DNA of 64,000 bases from Aldehydirespirator sp965116665 (GTDB lineage Bacteria > Actinomycetota > Acidimicrobiia > Acidimicrobiales > Aldehydirespiratoraceae): positions 930,001-994,000 of the forward strand of contig OZ220709.1 in NCBI GenBank assembly GCA_965116665.1, given 5' to 3'. Under the pieces are notes generated by a model that saw only the letters and a program-made list of their open reading frames with translations, was not told where the DNA came from and did not search any database. This document shows, one piece after another, positions 22,714-32,377 of this stretch. A program made the translations under genes and the position numbers. Within the stretch, counting starts at the first letter, position 1. Each line of letters opens with the position of its first letter.

Positions 22714-23766
22714 CTATCTGTCTGACTTGAGGCTGGCCGAGGGAGCCGGACCGGTGCTCTGGCGCACGGCGAGTTCGGGGGTGATGTAGACGTCGCCCGC
22801 GTAGTCGGGGTCAGTGATCGCCTTGAGCAGCTGTCTGATCAGTTCGCGTCCGATGGTCTGGGGCGGGTACCGCAGGGTGGTGAGCGGAGGCGACATGAAG
22901 CGGGCGGCGTGGATGTCGTCGAACCCGACGATGCTCAGATCACCGGGAACAGCCAGACCGTGGGAAGCAGCCGCGCGAAGCGCACCCATGGCGAGCAGGT
23001 CGTTGAAGGCGACCAGCGCGGTGGGCGGGTCCGTGCCGTGGAGCAGTTGGCTGGTGGCCTCGGCCGCCGCGTCCTCCCTGAAGCCGCTGGGCACGACATG
23101 AGCCGGCTCGGCCTCGATCCCGTGATTGGCCAGCGCCTGATGAAACGACGCGATCCGTCGCGCGGCGACGGCGTACTCCAGCGGCTCGGCGAGGCAGCCA
23201 ACCCTGCGATGGCCGAGCGCGACCAGATGATCCACGGCCGGCCGCAGGCAGTCGATCGACTCGTTCACAGCCGGGTGGCCGCCGAGGTTGTCGATCCGCC
23301 CGAACGTGACGAACGCGACATCGTGCTCGCGCAGGTACCGGACGCGGGGGTCGTTCCTGGCTGCTCGCAGCACGACGAAGCCGTCGACGCGTCTGGCGGT
23401 GACCGCGCTCTGATAGGAGACTGTGGGGTCCTCGTCCACTAGAGGCGTGGATAGCTGCAGTTCGCAGCCCTTGCGGGCTGCTTCGTCGACCAGCGCCGTG
23501 AGGAGCTCGCCGAAGAAGGGGTCCGAGAAGCGCTGGCTCTTGGTGGCGAGCACGAGGCCGATGGAATCGGCTCGGGTGTCGGGCATCTTGAGCCGCCTGG
23601 CCTCGAGGTTGGGGGTGTACCCGATCCGGGCCGCCGCCTCGGTCACCCGGGCGCGGGTGCGGGCGGACACGTCATAGCGGCCGTTGAGCGCACGCGAGGT
23701 CTGGGTGACGGACAGGCCCGTCTCCCTCGCGACATCCCTCAGCGTCGGTCTCTTCCTGGCCTTCAC
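22714..23766 (-). CDS. LacI-family transcriptional repressor
   Basis: A 350-residue LacI/GalR regulator. The N-terminal helix-turn-helix and hinge are clear: TLRDVARETGLSVTQTSRAL then YTPNLEARRL. The periplasmic-binding-like effector domain follows (DSIGLVLATKSQRFSDPFF, ALVAFNDLLAMGAL, IVGFDDIHAARFMSPPLTT). GTG 23766 was chosen for the AGGGGA about nine bases upstream; an in-frame TTG at 23784 adds six residues. It diverges from a sugar ABC operon, and a perfect 14-bp palindrome of LacI-operator type lies just after that operon's promoter, so it most likely represses the operon until a carbohydrate inducer binds. Confidence 0.92.
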   Translation of the reverse strand: MKARKRPTLRDVARETGLSVTQTSRALNGRYDVSARTRARVTEAAARIGYTPNLEARRLKMPDTRADSIGLVLATKSQRFSDPFFGELLTALVDEAARKGCELQLSTPLVDEDPTVSYQSAVTARRVDGFVVLRAARNDPRVRYLREHDVAFVTFGRIDNLGGHPAVNESIDCLRPAVDHLVALGHRRVGCLAEPLEYAVAARRIASFHQALANHGIEAEPAHVVPSGFREDAAAEATSQLLHGTDPPTALVAFNDLLAMGALRAAASHGLAVPGDLSIVGFDDIHAARFMSPPLTTLRYPPQTIGRELIRQLLKAITDPDYAGDVYITPELAVRQSTGPAPSASLKSDR

Positions 23767-23832
23767 GGACAAGTTCCCCTTCAATCTCTTGGGGCCGGCT
23801 CGCCGCCCCGAGCGTCACTCGCAGCATTCTGC

Positions 23833-23861
23833 TTGACAGCAGACTCGAATCACACTAACTT
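23833..23861 (+). promoter_or_regulatory. Promoter of the carbohydrate ABC operon
   Basis: A consensus -35 TTGACA (23833-23838) is followed by a 17-bp spacer and TAACTT (23856-23861), which fits TANNNT. Transcription should start near 23868, directly ahead of the palindrome at 23878. Confidence 0.7.
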
Positions 23862-23877
23862 CCGAGACTACCGCTTT

Positions 23878-23891
23878 CCGAAACGTTTCGG
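23878..23891. promoter_or_regulatory. LacI-family operator
   Basis: CCGAAACGTTTCGG is a perfect 14-bp palindrome with the central CG and AAACGTTT core typical of LacI/GalR/CcpA-type operators. It sits about 10-20 bp downstream of the predicted transcription start, where bound repressor would block initiation. The divergent LacI gene is the obvious candidate regulator. Confidence 0.78.
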
Positions 23892-23950
23892 GAACGGTGT
23901 CCGTGAGACAGCACTCATCATCCTTGAGTGCATGAGGAGGGAAAGGGACC

Positions 23951-25372
<1,422 letters not shown>

Positions 25373-25377
25373 GCCAA

Positions 25378-25425
25378 GGAGGTGGCCTCTCACACCCCGT
25401 CTCTTCCGCGTGAGAGGCCGCCTCC
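25378..25425 (+). terminator. Strong hairpin between SBP and permease genes
   Basis: A 16-bp stem (25378-25393 with 25410-25425) with one G-T pair and a 16-base loop lies five bases after the SBP stop and six bases before the first permease start. It has no U-tract, so it more likely acts as a partial attenuator or 3' mRNA stabiliser, giving more SBP than permease. The right arm leaves little room for a ribosome-binding site. Confidence 0.75.
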
Positions 25426-25431
25426 GTTCCC

Positions 25432-26856
25432 ATGACCGACAGCGATGCTCCCATGACCGACACCGATAGCGATCCACCGGCCGTGAAGGCCCGCCTGTGG
25501 CGGCGCCAGATGGTCCCCTACGTGCTGATCGCGCCCGCGATCGTGTATCTCGCGCTGTTCTTCGCCTACCCGATGTATGAGGGGCTGGTGCTGGCCGTCT
25601 ACGACGACGACGCCCTGCTGCCGGTCCGCGATTCGCCGACGCTCGACGGGGCGGAGGTCGCGGAGATCCCCCAGGGCACCGCTTTGCGCATCGTCGACCG
25701 TCGGAGCCAGGAGATGACCGACGACGGGGCCACCGACCTGCTCACCGACCAGTGGTTCCGTATCGGCGGCACCGGCGCGGACGGATCAAGAGTGGACGGG
25801 TGGGTGTCCGACGCACGGGTCCGAGTGCGCGACGAGGACGCCTCGGGCGCGCCGCTGGCCGGAACGGTGCGCCCCAGGCTGGGCCAGTCGTCGGATCGGT
25901 TGACCGATGTGTACTCCGAGCCCGACGATCAGAGCTTCGTGGTGGGCCAGATGGAGGAGCGGGCCCAGGTAGTGATCGCTGAGGTAGCCGTCCTCGAGGT
26001 CTGGTTCCTGGTCCAGCCGATCGACGATCCGGGCACGGTCGCGGGCTGGGCGCCCTCCCGCTTCCTGCAGGTGTTCGAGGACGGCGACCGTGGCCGGGTT
26101 CACAGAGGCACGTCAGGCCAATTCACCACCGCGTTCATCGAGCGCATGGTCGACGACCGGTTCTTCGGCCCGGCCGTGCGCACCACGCTGCTGCTGATGG
26201 TTCTGATAATCCCGGCGCAGTTGGTCCTGGCCTTGGTCATGGCGCTGGTCATCCACGCCCGGATCCGGCTCAGTACAGGGTTCCTCTACGTCTTCTCGCT
26301 ACCCATCGGCATGAGCGACCTCGCCGTCGGCATCCTCTTCTTCTCGATCTTCACCGGAAACGGCATGCTCAACAGCATCCTCGACGGCCTGGGCATCATC
26401 GACGGACCGTTCGCGTTTCTCACCGCCGAAACCACCGGCTGGATCATCTTCGCCATCGTGCTCGCCGAACTGTGGCGGGCGACGTCGATCATGATGGTCA
26501 TCCTGGTGGCCGGTCTCCAAGCCATCCCCGACGAGACGCTGGAGGCCGCCGAACTGTTCGGAGCCAGCTACTGGCAGCGGGTGCGCCACATCAAGCTGCC
26601 TCTGCTGCGGCCCAGCATCCAGGTCGCGCTGATCCTGCGCACGATCCTGGCGTTCCAAGTCTTCGCGGTGGTGATCGCCCTCAGCGGCGGCGACGTGGTC
26701 ACCGTGTTGGCCAACGAGACGTACCGCCAGTACTTCGACCTGCGCAACGACAACGTGGCGTCGGCCTACGCCCTGTTCATCCTGCTGCTGTCGATCGCCA
26801 GCGCCGTCTTCTACCTCCGATCCGTCCGAGCCGAGTCAGAGGTCCGACCGACATGA
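25432..26856 (+). CDS. Carbohydrate ABC permease (MalF-like) with SH3b-like insertion
   Basis: A 474-residue permease. TM1 (about 29-48) is followed by a roughly 200-residue non-membrane region before TM2 (about 250-270); the remaining helices hold the EAA loop EAAELFGASYWQRVRHIKLP (from residue 371) that docks on the ATPase. The large loop looks like two tandem bacterial SH3 domains: about 60-131 (VRDSP, EIPQGTALRIV, QWFRI, DGWVSDARV) and about 157-216 (DVYSEPDD, EVWFLVQP, GWAPSRFLQV). MalF proteins of enterobacteria have an unrelated periplasmic P2 loop of similar size. The loop should face outside and might touch the binding protein or cell wall. ATG 25453 is an alternative start. The next gene overlaps by four bases. 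Confidence 0.88.
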   Translation: MTDSDAPMTDTDSDPPAVKARLWRRQMVPYVLIAPAIVYLALFFAYPMYEGLVLAVYDDDALLPVRDSPTLDGAEVAEIPQGTALRIVDRRSQEMTDDGATDLLTDQWFRIGGTGADGSRVDGWVSDARVRVRDEDASGAPLAGTVRPRLGQSSDRLTDVYSEPDDQSFVVGQMEERAQVVIAEVAVLEVWFLVQPIDDPGTVAGWAPSRFLQVFEDGDRGRVHRGTSGQFTTAFIERMVDDRFFGPAVRTTLLLMVLIIPAQLVLALVMALVIHARIRLSTGFLYVFSLPIGMSDLAVGILFFSIFTGNGMLNSILDGLGIIDGPFAFLTAETTGWIIFAIVLAELWRATSIMMVILVAGLQAIPDETLEAAELFGASYWQRVRHIKLPLLRPSIQVALILRTILAFQVFAVVIALSGGDVVTVLANETYRQYFDLRNDNVASAYALFILLLSIASAVFYLRSVRAESEVRPT

Positions 26857-27752
26857 GCGGCACGCATCCGGCGCAGACCCCGGCGGCGCTGCCGCCGCTG
26901 GACTCGCCCGAGGTAGCCGACATGCACCTGCGCATGCGGCGACGGGCCGGCCGGGGGCGCCTGCTCACCTACGTGGTGGCCGTCACCCTTGCCCTGTGGA
27001 TCCTGCTGCCGATCTTCTTCGTGTTCTCGATGGCGTTCACGACCCAGGAGACGGTGCGCTCCTACCCGAAGAACGTCCTGCCCTTCATCCCGTTCTCGAC
27101 CGACACGATGCAGTTCTTCCTCGAGTCCGAGGGCGTGCTGCGGGGCCTGTGGAACAGCATCGTGGTGGCCGTCATCACGCTGGCGCTGTCGACGCTGATC
27201 TCCGTCCCGGCCGGCTACGCCATCGCCCGCTACCTGTTCCGGGGCCGTGACCTGTTCCGGCTGTCGGTGCTGGCCGTGCGGGCCTTCCCGATCGTGGTGC
27301 TGTCGATCCCGCTGGCGGTGCTGTTCCTGCGGGCCGGGGTGTTCGACAGCCTCTACAGCCTGGCCCTGATGCACACGGCGCTCGCCCTGCCCACGTCCAT
27401 CCTGGTCGTCTCCAGCGTGTTCGCCAGCGTGCCCTACGAACTGGAGGAGGCCGGGAAGGTCTTCGGAGCGACGCCGTTCCAGTCGTTCCGCTACATCGTG
27501 GTGCCGTTGGTCGTGCCCGGTATCGCGGCCTCGGGCCTGTTCACGTTCGTGCTGTCCTGGAACGAGGTCTTCGCTGCGGCTGTGCTCACCATCGAGAACC
27601 GGACCCTGCCGGCGCTCGTGTTGACGTCGCTGGCCAACTCGCCCGACGCGTTCCAGTTCGCGGGGAGCTTCTTCTTGATGGTCCCGTCGATCATCTTCAT
27701 GTTCTTCATCCGCCGTTACCTGTTCAACATGTGGGGGCAGGTCACCAAATGA
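26853..27752 (+). CDS. Carbohydrate ABC permease (MalG-like)
   Basis: A 299-residue permease with six predicted membrane helices (for example VVAVTLALWILLPIFFVFS and SIVVAVITLALSTLISVPAG). The ATPase-docking loop is EEAGKVFGATPFQSFRYIVV followed by PLVVPG. The long N-terminal tail before TM1 is Pro-rich and cytoplasmic. Its ATG overlaps the upstream stop (ATGA), so the two permeases are coupled and probably form the heterodimeric channel. The C-terminus RRYLFNMWGQVTK is of the kind that contacts the ATPase dimer in maltose-type importers. Confidence 0.92.
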   Translation: MSGTHPAQTPAALPPLDSPEVADMHLRMRRRAGRGRLLTYVVAVTLALWILLPIFFVFSMAFTTQETVRSYPKNVLPFIPFSTDTMQFFLESEGVLRGLWNSIVVAVITLALSTLISVPAGYAIARYLFRGRDLFRLSVLAVRAFPIVVLSIPLAVLFLRAGVFDSLYSLALMHTALALPTSILVVSSVFASVPYELEEAGKVFGATPFQSFRYIVVPLVVPGIAASGLFTFVLSWNEVFAAAVLTIENRTLPALVLTSLANSPDAFQFAGSFFLMVPSIIFMFFIRRYLFNMWGQVTK

Positions 27753-27764
27753 ACGGAGGACATC

Positions 27765-28859
27765 GTGGCTGAGATCCGCATCGAGCGCGTCACCAAGCGC
27801 TTCGGCGACAAGGTCGCCGTGCACGACACCAGCCTCACGATCGCTGACCGCGAGTTCCTGGTGCTGCTGGGACCCAGTGGCTGCGGCAAGACCACGCTGC
27901 TCCGGACGATCGCCGGACTTGGCATGGCCGACTCGGGCCGCATAGCCATCGGTGGCCGGGACGTCACCTACCTGCCGCCCGGCCAGCGGCAGATCTCGAT
28001 GGTCTTCCAGAGCTATGCGATCTTTCCCCACATGACGGTGCGCGACAACATCGGCTTCGGCCTCCAGATGAACAAGGTCGACAAGCCCGAGATCAACCGC
28101 CGGGTGACCGGCGCAGCCGAGCTGCTCCACATAGAGGACCTGCTCGACCGCAGGCCCAGCGCCATGAGCGGGGGCCAGCGCCAGCGGGTGGCCGTGGCCC
28201 GGGCACTGGCCATGGAGGCCAAGGTCCTGTTGATGGACGAGCCGTTGAGCAACCTCGACGCCCTGCTGCGACTGGAGATGCGAGCGGAGCTCAAGCGGCT
28301 GCTGGCCGACGTCGACGCCACCACCGTGTATGTCACCCATGACCAGATCGAGGCCCTCAGCATGGGCGACCGAGTGGCGGTGATGCGCGACGGGGCGATC
28401 CAGCAATGCGACGCACCCAACACCGTGTACGAGTCGCCCTCCAACCGCTTCGTGGGCAGCTTCATCGGCAACCCCCCCATGAACTTCCTGGACGGCAAGA
28501 TCCAGCGCAACGGCGACAAGGTCGCCGTGGTAGTGGCCCAACACGACTTCTCGCCCGCCGCGGAGGTCCAGCCGCTGATCCGCGGTCTGAACGGCGACCG
28601 GATCACTCTCGGAATCCGAGCCGAGAACATGGAGACTCTTCCAGCCCCGGATGCCGACACCGTCGCGGCGAGGGTGGAGGTCGTCGAGCCGCTCGGCGCC
28701 CAGAACCTGCTGACGGTCCAGGTCGGCGGCCACCGGCTGAAGGTCTCGACCCATCCGACCCTGCCAGTGGCCGTGAACCAGGAGCTCCACATCCGGTTCC
28801 CCGCTGATCAGATCCGATGGATCGACCCCGCCACCGACAACGTGCTCTATGCCCGATGA
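27765..28859 (+). CDS. Carbohydrate ABC transporter ATPase (MsmX/UgpC/MalK type)
   Basis: A 364-residue ATPase: Walker A GPSGCGKTT, Q-loop VFQSYAIFPHMTV, signature MSGGQRQRVAVARAL, Walker B VLLMDEPLSNLDA and H-loop VYVTHDQIEALSMGD. The C-terminal TOBE/OB region (about 240-364) is the regulatory domain of sugar-importer ATPases. GTG is the start, preceded by GGAGGA. Unlike some Actinomycetota that share one MsmK for many importers, this operon encodes its own ATPase. The stop overlaps the glycosidase start (ATGA). Confidence 0.94.
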   Translation: MAEIRIERVTKRFGDKVAVHDTSLTIADREFLVLLGPSGCGKTTLLRTIAGLGMADSGRIAIGGRDVTYLPPGQRQISMVFQSYAIFPHMTVRDNIGFGLQMNKVDKPEINRRVTGAAELLHIEDLLDRRPSAMSGGQRQRVAVARALAMEAKVLLMDEPLSNLDALLRLEMRAELKRLLADVDATTVYVTHDQIEALSMGDRVAVMRDGAIQQCDAPNTVYESPSNRFVGSFIGNPPMNFLDGKIQRNGDKVAVVVAQHDFSPAAEVQPLIRGLNGDRITLGIRAENMETLPAPDADTVAARVEVVEPLGAQNLLTVQVGGHRLKVSTHPTLPVAVNQELHIRFPADQIRWIDPATDNVLYAR

Positions 28860-30205
28860 CAGGCGGCCCGGACCGCACAGCTGAAGCCACCGCGATCCTG
28901 CGAAGCAACGATCGCGGCGGCTACACCGTCCCGACCGAGGGCCTGTACCCGTTCCAGTGGAACTGGGACTCGCTGTTCGCGGCCCTCGGCTGGGCCCAGT
29001 TCGACACGCCGAGGGCTTGGGCCGAGATCGAGACCCTCTTCAAGGCCCAATGGCCGTCGGGAATGGTCCCCCACATCGTGTTCTGGGACGACGCCCCCAG
29101 CTACTTCCCCGGGCCCGACGTCTGGCGAACCGGAGGGGTCACCCCGCCCACCTCCGGCATCTCCCAACCCCCAGTCGCGGCCACCATCGTAAGGCGCCTG
29201 GCCGAGATCGAACAGCTCCCGCCGAGATCACTCTACGAGTCCCTCGAACGCTGGCACCGCTGGTGGCACCGCGCCCGCGACCCCGACAATCGGGGCGTCA
29301 TCGCCATCTCGCACCCCTGGGAGTCGGGCCGAGACAACCTGCCCGACTGGGACCAGCCGCTGCACCGCGTCGCTCCCACCCTCAACGGCACCTACACCCG
29401 CCGCGACCTCGACCACGTGGATTCGGCTATGCGACCCCACAAGGCCGACTACGACCGCTACCTGGCTCTCGTCGACTACGGAGCGTCAACCGGATGGAAC
29501 GACGCCGCGGTCGCACAACACAGCCCGTTCTGGGTCGCCGACCCCGGCGTCACAGCCGTGCTGCTACGAGCCGAACGCGACCTCGCCTGGCTCGGTGAAG
29601 CCCTCGGAGCTGACACCGGCGAAATCCAGCGCCGCATCGTCCGCCTCGAGTCCGGGTTCGACCAGTTCTGGAACGAAGCCGCCGGCACCTATTGCTCGTT
29701 CGACCTGCGAACCGGGCAGCACGCTGAGGCGGGAACCTCCGCATCGTTTCTCGCGCCCTACGCCGGGATCGACCACCACACCGACCGGCTGCTGGAAGAA
29801 CTCGGCGCCTGGTCGAAGGCATGCACCTACCTCGTCCCGAGCTTCGATCCACGACATCGCGACTTCGAGCCGCTGCGCTACTGGCGCGGGCCCGTGTGGT
29901 GCACGGTCAACTACATGATCTCAGTGGGGTTACAGGATGTCGGAGCCCACGACTGGGCTGACCGCCTCAAGGCCGACACCGCCGAACTGATCACCACCAG
30001 CGGCATACCCGAGAGCTTCGACCCCATCGCCGGCGGGCCCGTCGGAGGAACCAACTTCACCTGGACTGCAGCCCTGTGGCTCGCCTGGGCGAGCAGGGCG
30101 GAGCCTCTTGACCGTCAGGCCGACGGCGACGACCTCATCGGGGCCGAGCCACCGAGCGGTCACGCGGAGTCGGCGGGGGCCAACTCTCGCAGGAGCTTCC
30201 GGTAG
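28856..30205 (+). CDS. GH63-like glycoside hydrolase (glucosyl/mannosylglycerate hydrolase type)
   Basis: A 449-residue (alpha/alpha)6-barrel enzyme without a signal peptide. YPFQWNWDSLFAALGWAQ and FKAQWPSGMVPHIVFW are the substrate-site stretches of the MGH1-like GH63 branch. SGRDNLPDWD holds the probable general-acid Asp, and GIPESFDPIAGGPVGG, followed by NFTWTAALWLAW, holds the probable base Glu. Characterised bacterial relatives cleave mannosylglycerate or glucosylglycerate to sugar plus glycerate. Being the last gene of the importer operon with a coupled start, it likely hydrolyses the imported glycoside in the cytoplasm. Trehalase or another alpha-glycosidase role remains possible. Its 3' end overlaps the convergent Rieske gene by 46 bp. 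Confidence 0.84.
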   Translation: MTGGPDRTAEATAILRSNDRGGYTVPTEGLYPFQWNWDSLFAALGWAQFDTPRAWAEIETLFKAQWPSGMVPHIVFWDDAPSYFPGPDVWRTGGVTPPTSGISQPPVAATIVRRLAEIEQLPPRSLYESLERWHRWWHRARDPDNRGVIAISHPWESGRDNLPDWDQPLHRVAPTLNGTYTRRDLDHVDSAMRPHKADYDRYLALVDYGASTGWNDAAVAQHSPFWVADPGVTAVLLRAERDLAWLGEALGADTGEIQRRIVRLESGFDQFWNEAAGTYCSFDLRTGQHAEAGTSASFLAPYAGIDHHTDRLLEELGAWSKACTYLVPSFDPRHRDFEPLRYWRGPVWCTVNYMISVGLQDVGAHDWADRLKADTAELITTSGIPESFDPIAGGPVGGTNFTWTAALWLAWASRAEPLDRQADGDDLIGAEPPSGHAESAGANSRRSFR

Positions 30206-31161
30206 ACGATCGATCCGGAGTCGGCCAGCTTCAGGTGGAGCTCCTCGCGGGGGTCGAGGGGAAGCTCGGCCGGATCCTGGGCCTCGACCACGATGCGGTC
30301 CTGCTCCATCACCTCATGGAACCCGGCCCCGAAGTCGGCGTCGGAGGTGTCGAAGGAGTGGTTGCGCGACAGCCACGAGAAGATCCGGGTCTCGGCCCGG
30401 TCGGTGGGCGAGGCGATGAACGTGATGGTGGTGATGTCGCCGGCCTTCGACTTGCCCTGCTCGGACCAGGTGACGCCGCCGCTGACAGCCACCACGGACT
30501 TGCGGTCGTGGAGGGTGAACGGCAGGTGCAGCGTGTAGTCGCGCAGCAGCACGCTGTCGTCATAGGCGTAGCGCATGCCGTCGGCGGTGACCTCGACCTC
30601 GAAGGGCTTGATGAACGCTCCGTCGGCCAGCTCGGTGAAGCCCTCGTGCACGAAGTTGAAGTGGGCGAAGTCGATGGCGTTCTCCAGCATCCGGCCCGCG
30701 GACGACTGCCAGTGCCAAGTGCCCACCAGGAACACGTGCCAGTCGTCGCTGCTCCAGTCGTCGTCGGGCCACGGGGGAAGATCAGCCACCGGCTCGGAGG
30801 GTGCGACCCATACGGCGCCGTGGTCCTCGCGCACGTGGTAGCGGTGGACTCTGGCCTGGCTCGGGATCGCGCCGCCGGATCCCAGCGCGGGGATGAACGC
30901 CACCTTGCCGGTGCGGTCGTACTGCCAGCCGTGGTAGGGGCACATCAGGCGACCGTCCCGGATGCACCCACCCGACAGGGCCACACCCCGGTGCACGCAC
31001 TTGTCCCGCAGCGCCACCAGCCCCTCTGCGTCGCGGTACAGCACGACGGCCTCGCCCAGCAGCCTCACCGGCATGGGCTCGGCGGTGACCTCCTCGGAGA
31101 CCGCGACCGGATGCCAGTAGTGCCTCAGTGCCTGGTCGAGTTGCTGTGCCTGGTCGAGCAT
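30160..31161 (-). CDS. Rieske non-heme iron oxygenase (terminal oxygenase subunit)
   Basis: A 333-residue protein with an N-terminal Rieske domain (CVHRGVALSGG then CPYHGWQYD give C-X-H and C-X2-H) and a C-terminal catalytic domain with the mononuclear iron motif in NAIDFAHFNFVHEG (D-X2-H-X4-H). It starts with an ALRHYWHPVAVSEEV pattern shared by the Rieske gene at 38.8 kb and typical of vanillate/phthalate-type monooxygenases. It needs an external reductase, not found adjacent. It is the last gene of a minus-strand unit behind a Liv-type importer and a ring-opening amidohydrolase, hence a likely first attack on an imported ring compound, by inference. Its 3' end overlaps the convergent glycosidase. 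Confidence 0.88.
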   Translation of the reverse strand: MLDQAQQLDQALRHYWHPVAVSEEVTAEPMPVRLLGEAVVLYRDAEGLVALRDKCVHRGVALSGGCIRDGRLMCPYHGWQYDRTGKVAFIPALGSGGAIPSQARVHRYHVREDHGAVWVAPSEPVADLPPWPDDDWSSDDWHVFLVGTWHWQSSAGRMLENAIDFAHFNFVHEGFTELADGAFIKPFEVEVTADGMRYAYDDSVLLRDYTLHLPFTLHDRKSVVAVSGGVTWSEQGKSKAGDITTITFIASPTDRAETRIFSWLSRNHSFDTSDADFGAGFHEVMEQDRIVVEAQDPAELPLDPREELHLKLADSGSIVYRKLLRELAPADSA

Positions 31162-31195
31162 CGATGTCCCCCCGTCCGAGTGAGGTCTACATGAA

Positions 31196-32299
31196 TCAGG
31201 GCGCCTTCGACATGTCGACGATGGCGGCGACCATGCCACCGCCGGCGGGGCCCTGCTGGAGGGCTGCGACCGAGCAGTACACGGCCGGATCCCCGATGGC
31301 GGCGGCGGCCACAGCACCAACGGCGCCCTTGGTGTGGTGGGTGTGGTGGATGTCGGAGTCGTTGATCGAGACGAGCCGGCGGCCCCGCAACCGACCCGAG
31401 GGGTCGGTCTCGCACTTGATGAAGCAGTTCACCACGGCATCGCCCAGGTCGCTGGGGTGGGGCCGTTCGGGAAGGTCAAGCCCGGCCGAGCGGATGGCGT
31501 CGTAGATCCCGTCGAAGTCGAGGGCGTCGCGCATCACGGAGTGGCCGATGCGGAAGTCTCCGCCGGCTCCGGCCTTGTTGCCCACCACGACGATCTGGCC
31601 GGCGTCCTGCTCCACGCCCGAGGAGCACGACGCGACCGACGAGTAGAGATCGAGATCGTTGGCGATCTGATCGGGCCGGGGCAGATCGAACTCACCGACC
31701 GCGTAGCCGATGCCCAGCGCGGCGGTGGCGTTGGACACCGCCATCGACTCCATGGTGTCGGTCAGCGCCACGGTCTTGCCCCGGCTGCGGGCGTCCTCGA
31801 TGCGCTCTCGGGTCAGCAGGGGAGTCTTCGACTGGACGAAATGGACATCGGACGGATCGGTGATGCCGGCGCGGGCCATCCCGGCCCGCACGCCCTCGGC
31901 CACCTTCTCCACCATCGGCAGCCGGCCGATCTCCTCGGGCAGGATCGGCTCGGACATGGCTACGCCCACCGCCAGCCGCTTCTCGTCGCCGCCGCCGTCG
32001 CCGGGAACCCGGGCGAACACGTTCATGTGGGGAGCGATGACACCGTCGGTGCCTCCCGACCAGACGATCGGCATCTGGTCGATCTCCGACGGGGGGCGGG
32101 TGCCGTGGGTGTTGAGGAAGTCGCGCAGCACCCGGTCGGCCAGTATCCGCGAGAAATCGTTGACGCCGCCGTTGCCTTCGGTCTTGCCGATAACGCCGAT
32201 GATCTGATCGGCGCTGAACGCGCCGCTCTCTATCTCGGCCAGCAGCCCGTCGGTGTCGGTGACGAACTCGAAGGGGATCTTGCGCACGACGATGGGCAT
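31196..32299 (-). CDS. Ring-opening amidohydrolase (barbiturase / cyanuric acid hydrolase family)
   Basis: A 367-residue protein of the AtzD/Bar/Toblerol fold, the usual length. The three-fold repeated Lys/Ser sites can be seen: GKTEGNGGVNDF and WSGGTDGVIAPH; VQSKTPLLT and SCSSGVEQDAGQIVVVGN; and the third repeat ends INDSDIHHTHHTKGAVGAV with the late metal/structural loop. The enzymes hydrolytically open cyanuric acid, barbiturate or 1-nitro-2-pyrrolidinone-like cyclic imides. Substrate class cannot be assigned by eye. It lies between an amino-acid-type ABC importer and a Rieske oxygenase on the same strand, unusual company that suggests import and degradation of an N-heterocycle. Confidence 0.88.
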   Translation of the reverse strand: MPIVVRKIPFEFVTDTDGLLAEIESGAFSADQIIGVIGKTEGNGGVNDFSRILADRVLRDFLNTHGTRPPSEIDQMPIVWSGGTDGVIAPHMNVFARVPGDGGGDEKRLAVGVAMSEPILPEEIGRLPMVEKVAEGVRAGMARAGITDPSDVHFVQSKTPLLTRERIEDARSRGKTVALTDTMESMAVSNATAALGIGYAVGEFDLPRPDQIANDLDLYSSVASCSSGVEQDAGQIVVVGNKAGAGGDFRIGHSVMRDALDFDGIYDAIRSAGLDLPERPHPSDLGDAVVNCFIKCETDPSGRLRGRRLVSINDSDIHHTHHTKGAVGAVAAAAIGDPAVYCSVAALQQGPAGGGMVAAIVDMSKAP

Positions 32300-32377
32300 C
32301 GGCTCACTCCTGTGGTGTGGTCTGGGTTCGAGAGGGTCGCATCGGCAGCAGCGGTGGACGTTGCCTGTCCGCTGGGT

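Noticed and set aside
22468..22725. Small plus-strand open frame between the FnIII and LacI genes
   Set aside because: It is in a different frame from the clear large-subunit remnant and has no homology-like pattern.
26811..28790. Long minus-strand open frame opposite the permease and ATPase genes
   Set aside because: Low-complexity translation without motifs; the plus-strand genes have complete ABC motifs and coupled starts.
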